From assembly GCA_023396415.1 (NCBI GenBank), contig JAEWWJ010000057.1:1-56665 (forward strand): a stretch of 56,665 nt of DNA. The letters are read 5' to 3'. Source of the stretch: Bacteroidota bacterium (lineage in GTDB: Bacteria; Bacteroidota; Bacteroidia; Bacteroidales; F082). The notes below the pieces were generated by a model that was not told the DNA's origin, did not search any database, and saw only the letters and a list, made by a program, of their open reading frames with translations. Each line of letters begins with the position of its first letter. The first letter of the stretch is position 1. This document shows positions 52,158 to 56,665 of this stretch, piece after piece. Both the position numbers and the translations under genes were made by a program.

Positions 52158-52958
52158 TTACCAGCTGCCTCCGGCACCTCCGCCGCCGAAGCTTCCGCCG
52201 CCAAAACCGCCAAAACCACCTCCGCCACCGCCGGAACCGCCACTAAAGTTTCCAAAACTGCCCGATCCACCTTTTCCGGCCATACTGGCCAGCCAGAGCG
52301 CGGTCCACATTGAGCCACCCGAGCCACTACCAATGTTGGTGTTGTTGTTCTTTGAAGAAGAAAACACAACGATGATGATAATGATGATGATTAGACCCAC
52401 AATGACACCTCCGCTGCTTTTGTCTTCGTATTGTTCGGCAGTGTATAAACCGCTGGCCAATCCCATCATGGTATCCACGGCATTGTTGATGCCTTGATAA
52501 TAATTGCCTTGTCGAAATTCGGGGATCATCTCATTTTCGACGATTCGTTTGGCCAACGCATCCGGAATGACAGCCTCGAGGCCGTAACCTGTTGCGATGT
52601 ATGCCTGTCCTTTGGCGCGTTCGGTCTTGGGTTTAACCAGAATAACAGCGCCATTGTTTTGGCCTTTTGTGCCTACACCCCACTTTTCTCCCAATTTAAA
52701 AGTATAGTCGGCCACATCATAACCATCAAGATCGGCAACAAGAACCACAAGAAGTTGGGTTGAGGTGGTGTCGTTGTAATTGACGAGCTTTCGTTCCAGT
52801 TGATTGACTTCGTCTGCGGACAGCAAATTGGCAAAATCATTCACCAAACGGGGAGGTTGGGGTGGCTCAGGAATATTTTGTGCCTGAATGGAAAGACCCA
52901 AAAAAAGGAAAATAAAAGCAATGAGTACACTGATCCGTTGTTTCCCTTGGTTAGTCAT
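52158..52958 (-). CDS. TPM-domain protein with signal peptide, membrane helix and Gly-rich tail
   Basis: The start chosen (MTNQGKQRIS) gives 266 residues and overlaps the previous gene's stop by 8 bases; two in-frame ATGs lie 5 and 9 codons upstream. After a signal peptide ending near SIQAQ, the TPM domain (about 30-170) shows VNDFANLLSADEV, STQLLVVLVADLDGYDVADY, NNGAVILVKPK and TGYGLEAVIPDALA. A membrane helix (VIVGLIIIIIIIVVF) and a C-terminal stretch rich in Gly/Phe/Ser (GGSFGGGGAGGSW) follow. This is the YgcG layout. TPM proteins have been linked to photosystem II repair phosphatases in plants; the bacterial role is unclear. Confidence 0.9.
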   Translation of the reverse strand: MTNQGKQRISVLIAFIFLFLGLSIQAQNIPEPPQPPRLVNDFANLLSADEVNQLERKLVNYNDTTSTQLLVVLVADLDGYDVADYTFKLGEKWGVGTKGQNNGAVILVKPKTERAKGQAYIATGYGLEAVIPDALAKRIVENEMIPEFRQGNYYQGINNAVDTMMGLASGLYTAEQYEDKSSGGVIVGLIIIIIIIVVFSSSKNNNTNIGSGSGGSMWTALWLASMAGKGGSGSFGNFSGGSGGGGGGFGGFGGGSFGGGGAGGSW

Positions 52959-53391
52959 TGAAAGAGATTTCATCTGATAATTCATTTACATCGTCTTTTT
53001 GGTAAGGGAAATATTTTTTCAGTTTTTTTCCTGTGATTTCAATTCCGGCAATGAGACCCTTGGTAAAGGCTCCATGCTTGAAATTGACGGCCATGGTATG
53101 TTTTATTTCTTCCCAAAAATGTTCTTCAACCACTCCGTTGATTCCGGCATCGCCAATGACAGCAAATTTTTTGTCTTTTACGGCAAGGAAAAACAAAACG
53201 CCATTGCGGTTTTCCGTTTTATGCATTCCCAAGGTTTTGAACAAAAAAGCTGCGCGATCGAGCACATCGCCTTTGCACGTATTTTCGATATGCACCCGCA
53301 CCTCACCGGAGGTATTGTATTCGGCTTGTTCGATGGCTGCCTTGATGGCTTCCTTTTCCTCCTTACTGAAGAAGTGCTGTGCGTTGGACAT
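52951..53391 (-). CDS. Soluble TPM-domain protein
   Basis: 146 residues forming a single TPM domain without signal peptide: SKEEKEAIKAAIEQAEYNTS, GEVRVHIEN, NGVLFFLAVKDKKFAVIGD and GLIAGIEITGKKLKKYFP. It is probably cytoplasmic or tethered through its partners. It lies between lemA (17 bases) and the second TPM gene (8-base overlap), a recurrent lemA-TPM-TPM set in Bacteroidota. Confidence 0.9.
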   Translation of the reverse strand: MSNAQHFFSKEEKEAIKAAIEQAEYNTSGEVRVHIENTCKGDVLDRAAFLFKTLGMHKTENRNGVLFFLAVKDKKFAVIGDAGINGVVEEHFWEEIKHTMAVNFKHGAFTKGLIAGIEITGKKLKKYFPYQKDDVNELSDEISFND

Positions 53392-53408
53392 GGTATTATT
53401 TTTTTAAA

Positions 53409-53999
53409 CTAAAATTCAACTTTCGGTGCTGTTTCGGCTCCGGCAGTGGCCTCAAAATAAGGCTTTACGCTAAATCCAAACATACTTGCAAGAAAGTTTT
53501 GTGGAAATGATTTGATGTGTGTATTGTAAACCCGCGTGGTTTCGTTGAATTTCTGACGTTCAACGGTGATGCGGTTTTCTGTGCCTTCTAATTGTGCCTG
53601 AAGCTCAAGGAAACTTTGGTTGGCTTTAAGGTCGGGATAGCGTTCAACCACTACCATCAAACGGGATAAAGCGCCGCTAAGTCCTTCTTGTGCTTGCTGG
53701 AAAGCCTTCATATTGGCTTCGGTAAGATTTTCGGCATTCAGGTTTACCGAAGTAGCTTTGGCACGGGCTTCAACCACTCCCGTTAACACCTCTTGCTCGT
53801 GAGCGGCATAACCTTTTACTGTGCTAACAAGGTTTGGAATGAGATCGGCACGACGCTGATAAACGTTTTGAACCTGAGCCCAAGAAGCGTCAACCTGCTC
53901 ACCATTGAGAACCATAGTATTGTATGTGCTTTTAAAAAAACCGTAAAACATGACTACAACCACGGCTAAAACGATAATAACTATCAAAGATTTTTTCAT
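53409..53999 (-). CDS. lemA: LemA family protein
   Basis: The start chosen gives MKKSLIVIIVLAVVVVMFYG and 196 residues; an in-frame ATG 15 codons upstream lies before the terminator-proximal leader and adds nothing of the family. One N-terminal membrane helix is followed by a long helical bundle with the signature SWAQVQNVYQRRADLIPNLV and the region VVERYPDLKANQSFLELQAQ. LemA proteins are exported by a short N-in or N-out helix. Their function is not established, but they regularly accompany TPM proteins or a metalloprotease. Confidence 0.93.
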   Translation of the reverse strand: MKKSLIVIIVLAVVVVMFYGFFKSTYNTMVLNGEQVDASWAQVQNVYQRRADLIPNLVSTVKGYAAHEQEVLTGVVEARAKATSVNLNAENLTEANMKAFQQAQEGLSGALSRLMVVVERYPDLKANQSFLELQAQLEGTENRITVERQKFNETTRVYNTHIKSFPQNFLASMFGFSVKPYFEATAGAETAPKVEF

Positions 54000-54043
54000 A
54001 TTGAGGTATTTTGACGGTAAAAGTAAACTTTTTTTGAAAAACA

Positions 54044-54082
54044 AAAAGCAAAAGACGGTATGAACTCAGCCTTTTGCTTTTT
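54044..54082 (-). terminator. Terminator after htpG
   Basis: An 11-bp stem AAAAGCAAAAG (54044-54054) with CTTTTGCTTTT (54071-54081) and a 16-base loop, with T/A-rich flanks on both sides. It lies 20 bases after the htpG stop on the minus strand. Confidence 0.7.
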
Positions 54083-54101
54083 TTTTATTCACGGGAAAAA
54101 A

Positions 54102-56006
54102 CTAAATCTTTTCTATGCTTCGCTTGATAAAATCGTTGAGCTCTTTTCCTTTTAGGAGATTTTTCGATAAGCGAGCCAAGTCATACAGGTTGACGATGGC
54201 TTTGGTTTGCTCTGCTTCCTCCTTTTCGGTTAAGCCGGCAATGAGCGGATGATTGGTATTCACAATCAAGCTGTAATGATCGGGGAAGTCGCCAAAACCC
54301 ATCATGCCACCGCCGCCAACAGCATTCATATCTTTCATGCGCCGCATAAATTCGTTTTGCGTGATGGTAACAGGCGCATCTGTTTCGCTCATTGGCTCAA
54401 GTTGCACATCGAAAGTTTTATTGTCAATGAGCTTGGAAAATGATTCTTTTACTGCCTTGGTTTGGTCATCATTCAGTTTGGATGGCATCACCGACTCATC
54501 TTTTTGAATGAGCTTGTCAACGGTTTGGGCATCCACCCGAACGAAAGAAGAATCGGATAGCTTTTGCTCTAAGCTATTGATGAAGTGCGCATCGAGAACG
54601 CCGTCAAGCACCAACACATCATAGCCTTTTGCTTTGGCAGCTTCGGTGTAACTGTATTGTTCTTCGGGATTGGTGGTGTAAAGATAAACCACCTTCTTAT
54701 CCTTGTCTTTTTGGAGGTTTTCGATATGATTGCGATATTCTTCAAGGGTAAAATATTTAGCTTCGGTATTTTTAAGCAGAACAAACTTCTCGGCCCTTTC
54801 ATAGAATTTGGCATCTGAAATCATTCCATATTGAATGAAGATTTTAATGTCGTCCCATTTTTTTGTAAAAGCTTCACGGTCTTTTTTATACAAGTCCTCG
54901 AGTTTATCGGCCACTTTTTTAGAAATATGGCTCGAAATCTTTTTCACGTTTTGATCGCTTTGCAAGAAAGAACGGCTCACGTTGAGCGGAATATCGGGCG
55001 AGTCAATCACACCGTGAAGCAAAGTTAAAAAGTCGGGAACGATGCCTTCTACCGAATCGGTTACGAAAACCTGGTTGGAATACAACTGGATTTTGTTGCG
55101 TTGCAGCTCGTAATTGCTCTTTACCTTGGGGAAATACAAAATTCCGGTGAGGTTGAAAGGATAGTCAACATTGAGGTGGATGTTGAACAACGGCTCGTCA
55201 AAACTCATCGGATACAGCTCTTGATAGAAGCTTTTGTACTCCTCATCGGTGCTTTCGGAGGGTGCTTTTTTCCAAAGCGGATCGGTGTTGTTGATGATCC
55301 AAGGTTTTTCGACACTGCGTGTTTTTGGATTTCCGTCTTTGTCGGTTTCACCTTCAATGGGTTCATCTACTTTTTTGGTTCCAAACTGAATGGGTACAGG
55401 CAAAAATTTGCAGTATTTATTCAGCAACTCACGCACGCGGCTTTCTTCGAGAAACTCGGTATTTTCTTTGTCAATATGCAGCACCACCTCGGTTCCACGA
55501 TCTTGTTTGTCGCTTTCGCTGAGGGTATATTCAGGACTGCCATCACATTCCCACTTCACGGCTTTGGTGCTACCACCTTTTTTATAAGTCTTGGTGAACA
55601 GCTCCACTTTTTCGGATACCATAAAAGAGGAGTAAAATCCCAATCCGAAATGACCAATGATAGCATTTTTTTCAGATTCTGACTTGGTTTTGAACTTCTT
55701 CACAAATTCCTCGGCGCTTGAAAAAGCAATTTGGTTGATGTATTTTTCCACCTCATCTTGCGTCATGCCGATACCGCGGTCGCGAATGGTGAGCGTCTTT
55801 TTCTTTTTGTCAATTTCCACATGAATGGTAAGATCGCCCAAATCGTCTTTGAACTGACCCACCGAAGCAAAAGATTTTAGTTTTTGGGTGGCATCAACGG
55901 CGTTGCTAACAAGCTCGCGCAGAAATATTTCGTGATCGGAATAAAGAAATTTTTTAATGATGGGAAAGATGTTTTCGGTTTTAACATCAATGGTACCTTT
56001 TATCAT
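54102..56006 (-). CDS. htpG: Chaperone protein HtpG (Hsp90)
   Basis: An ATP-dependent chaperone dimer in the cytosol. The start chosen gives MIKGTIDVKTENIFPIIKKF, 634 residues. The frame is open 54 codons further upstream but without homology, and a possible promoter lies there. The N-terminal GHKL ATPase shows ELVSNAVDA (31-39), DRGIGMT and GHFGLGFYSSFMV. The middle domain has PLNVSRSFLQSD with the catalytic Arg. The C-terminal dimerisation domain follows, without the EEVD tail of eukaryotic Hsp90. Confidence 0.97.
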   Translation of the reverse strand: MIKGTIDVKTENIFPIIKKFLYSDHEIFLRELVSNAVDATQKLKSFASVGQFKDDLGDLTIHVEIDKKKKTLTIRDRGIGMTQDEVEKYINQIAFSSAEEFVKKFKTKSESEKNAIIGHFGLGFYSSFMVSEKVELFTKTYKKGGSTKAVKWECDGSPEYTLSESDKQDRGTEVVLHIDKENTEFLEESRVRELLNKYCKFLPVPIQFGTKKVDEPIEGETDKDGNPKTRSVEKPWIINNTDPLWKKAPSESTDEEYKSFYQELYPMSFDEPLFNIHLNVDYPFNLTGILYFPKVKSNYELQRNKIQLYSNQVFVTDSVEGIVPDFLTLLHGVIDSPDIPLNVSRSFLQSDQNVKKISSHISKKVADKLEDLYKKDREAFTKKWDDIKIFIQYGMISDAKFYERAEKFVLLKNTEAKYFTLEEYRNHIENLQKDKDKKVVYLYTTNPEEQYSYTEAAKAKGYDVLVLDGVLDAHFINSLEQKLSDSSFVRVDAQTVDKLIQKDESVMPSKLNDDQTKAVKESFSKLIDNKTFDVQLEPMSETDAPVTITQNEFMRRMKDMNAVGGGGMMGFGDFPDHYSLIVNTNHPLIAGLTEKEEAEQTKAIVNLYDLARLSKNLLKGKELNDFIKRSIEKI

Positions 56007-56040
56007 AGCTGTCTTTTTTTTTAAGTTAACGCTGTTGTAA

Positions 56041-56057
56041 ATCAAAGGCTGTGCCAA
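56041..56057 (-). promoter_or_regulatory. Sigma-54-like promoter element before htpG
   Basis: On the minus strand TTGGCACAGCCTTTGAT matches the -24/-12 pattern TGGCAC-N5-TTGCA/T except for one base (TTGA). It lies about 35 bases before the htpG ATG, a suitable distance. No Bacteroidota sigma-A box is found at this place. A single match of this kind can arise by chance. Confidence 0.35.
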
Positions 56058-56208
56058 CGCCCCTACCTGACATTTTGACCCGTAAATAAGAAGATTTTCT
56101 GACAAAACGGGAGGCTTGGGGGTTGGGTGCAGCACAAAACCTTGGTCCAACATTAGAATGAAGCCCAAGCATTAATCTAAACGTAGGCGAAGCAGAGAAA
56201 CATTGCCA

Positions 56209-56373
56209 TCAATTGGAGCCGTTTGCACTATGTATGTGGTATGCTCGTGGGTCAACTTCTCCGTTTTCAATTCGTTGAATTGTTCTTGCACTAACTTCGG
56301 TTTTATCAGCCAACTCTTCCTGAGTCATGCCCTTTTTAATTCTTAACTCTTTTATTAATTTTCCTGTTTCCAT
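56209..56373 (-). CDS. Short XRE-family helix-turn-helix protein, probably truncated
   Basis: A 54-codon gene found by direct translation: METGKLIKELRIKKGMTQEE, then LADKTEVSARTIQRIENGEV. These are helices 1-4 of a Cro/C1-type DNA-binding domain, with the recognition helix at VSARTIQRIE. The family continues with DPRAY and a fifth helix, often followed by a C-terminal sensor or membrane part. Here the frame breaks off after RAYHIHSANGSN. It may be a decayed regulator or an unusually short one. It lies upstream of htpG on the same strand. Confidence 0.75.
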   Translation of the reverse strand: METGKLIKELRIKKGMTQEELADKTEVSARTIQRIENGEVDPRAYHIHSANGSN

Positions 56374-56665
56374 TTTTCATTTTTGAGTCCAAAGGTCAGT
56401 ATGATTAAGGTAACTTTCCAACTACAAAAACACGACATTTACACGACACTCTTAATTACTCCGTTCTTTTTCTTTACTTCCATAACCATGATTATATAGC
56501 AAATTATCAATTATTTCAACCAAATCTATCCAGTTAGTAGCAGTTTTCCAGCATTACGCCCAACGGCAGTCCGTCTAAAAACCTCCGTTTTCTTTTATTT
56601 CGATACTTTTTTACTCTGCTAAGATAGCAAATACTCACCTCGTAAGGATGTCAAATTTTCAATCA
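56374..56665. other. Non-coding right edge
   Basis: 292 A/T-rich bases before the XRE gene. No open frame with family resemblance, RNA gene or exact promoter match was found. TTTG followed 18 bases later by TATTTGC near the right end (minus strand) is only a partial match. Confidence 0.4.

Noticed and set aside
52111..52497. Proline-rich open frame on the plus strand
   Set aside because: It is the antisense shadow of the Gly-rich tail of the TPM protein.
54102..56168. Longer form of HtpG with 54 extra residues
   Set aside because: Hsp90 homology starts at the ATG at 56006, and a possible promoter element lies in the extension.
1..56665. CRISPR array, insertion sequences, integrase or attachment sites around the restriction-modification operon
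   Set aside because: No direct repeats with regular spacers, no transposase or integrase motifs and no tRNA target were found on either strand.

Overview
The window is a chromosomal segment of a Bacteroidota (Bacteroidetes) bacterium. The evidence is of four kinds. The ribosomal super-operon has the Bacteroidota layout, with no tuf between fusA and rpsJ and with eno after rplQ. Promoters fit the Bacteroidota primary-sigma pattern TTG/TTTG, about 19-21 bases, then TAnnTTTG, and start codons lack Shine-Dalgarno sequences. DUF4290 lies next to murA. The respiratory chain pairs alternative complex III with a fused CcoNO cbb3 oxidase. The organism respires oxygen; no genus can be named from the sequence alone.

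Layout. (1) 1-19846, minus strand: one nearly unbroken translation operon from rpsL to rplQ (str, S10, spc and alpha clusters, with secY, map, infA and rpoA), then eno. Two Bacteroidota promoters and a 262-base leader with a 26-codon reading frame precede rpsL. (2) 19847-20711: mostly non-coding. (3) 20712-25080, plus strand: a tightly coupled three-gene accessory operon. It encodes a 1061-residue nuclease-methyltransferase of the type ISP/IIG kind, a coiled-coil protein with a J-domain-like HPD segment, and a stand-alone HIRAN protein. This is the best candidate for an undescribed system here, probably anti-phage or DNA-surveillance. (4) 25322-33970, plus strand: housekeeping genes: UvrD/PcrA helicase, DUF4290 protein, MurA (Asp in place of the fosfomycin-target Cys), GrpE, DnaJ, and an ABC-2 exporter pair. 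(5) 34143-43242, minus strand: the cbb3 oxidase locus. In transcription order it holds a haem lipoprotein (DUF3365-like), CcoI copper ATPase, CcoS, CcoNO fusion, CcoQ-like peptide, single-haem CcoP, CcoG, CcoH and a TauE/SafE-like membrane protein. (6) 43439-43906: a SlyD-like prolyl isomerase. (7) 43993-51880, minus strand: alternative complex III in the order actA-B-C-D-F-E. (8) 52158-56006, minus strand: two TPM-domain proteins, LemA and HtpG. (9) 56209-56373: a very short XRE-type repressor, probably truncated.

How the parts work together. Region 1 makes the translation and secretion core. Regions 5 and 7 form a respiratory chain: menaquinol is oxidised by alternative complex III, which passes electrons to the high-affinity cbb3 oxidase. 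The cbb3 assembly genes (copper import, FeS protein CcoG, CcoH, CcoS) sit in the same locus. Region 3 interrupts housekeeping DNA, and its specificity segment is strikingly AT-rich, as expected for exchangeable restriction-modification genes.

No tRNA, rRNA, CRISPR array, insertion sequence or attachment site was recognised.
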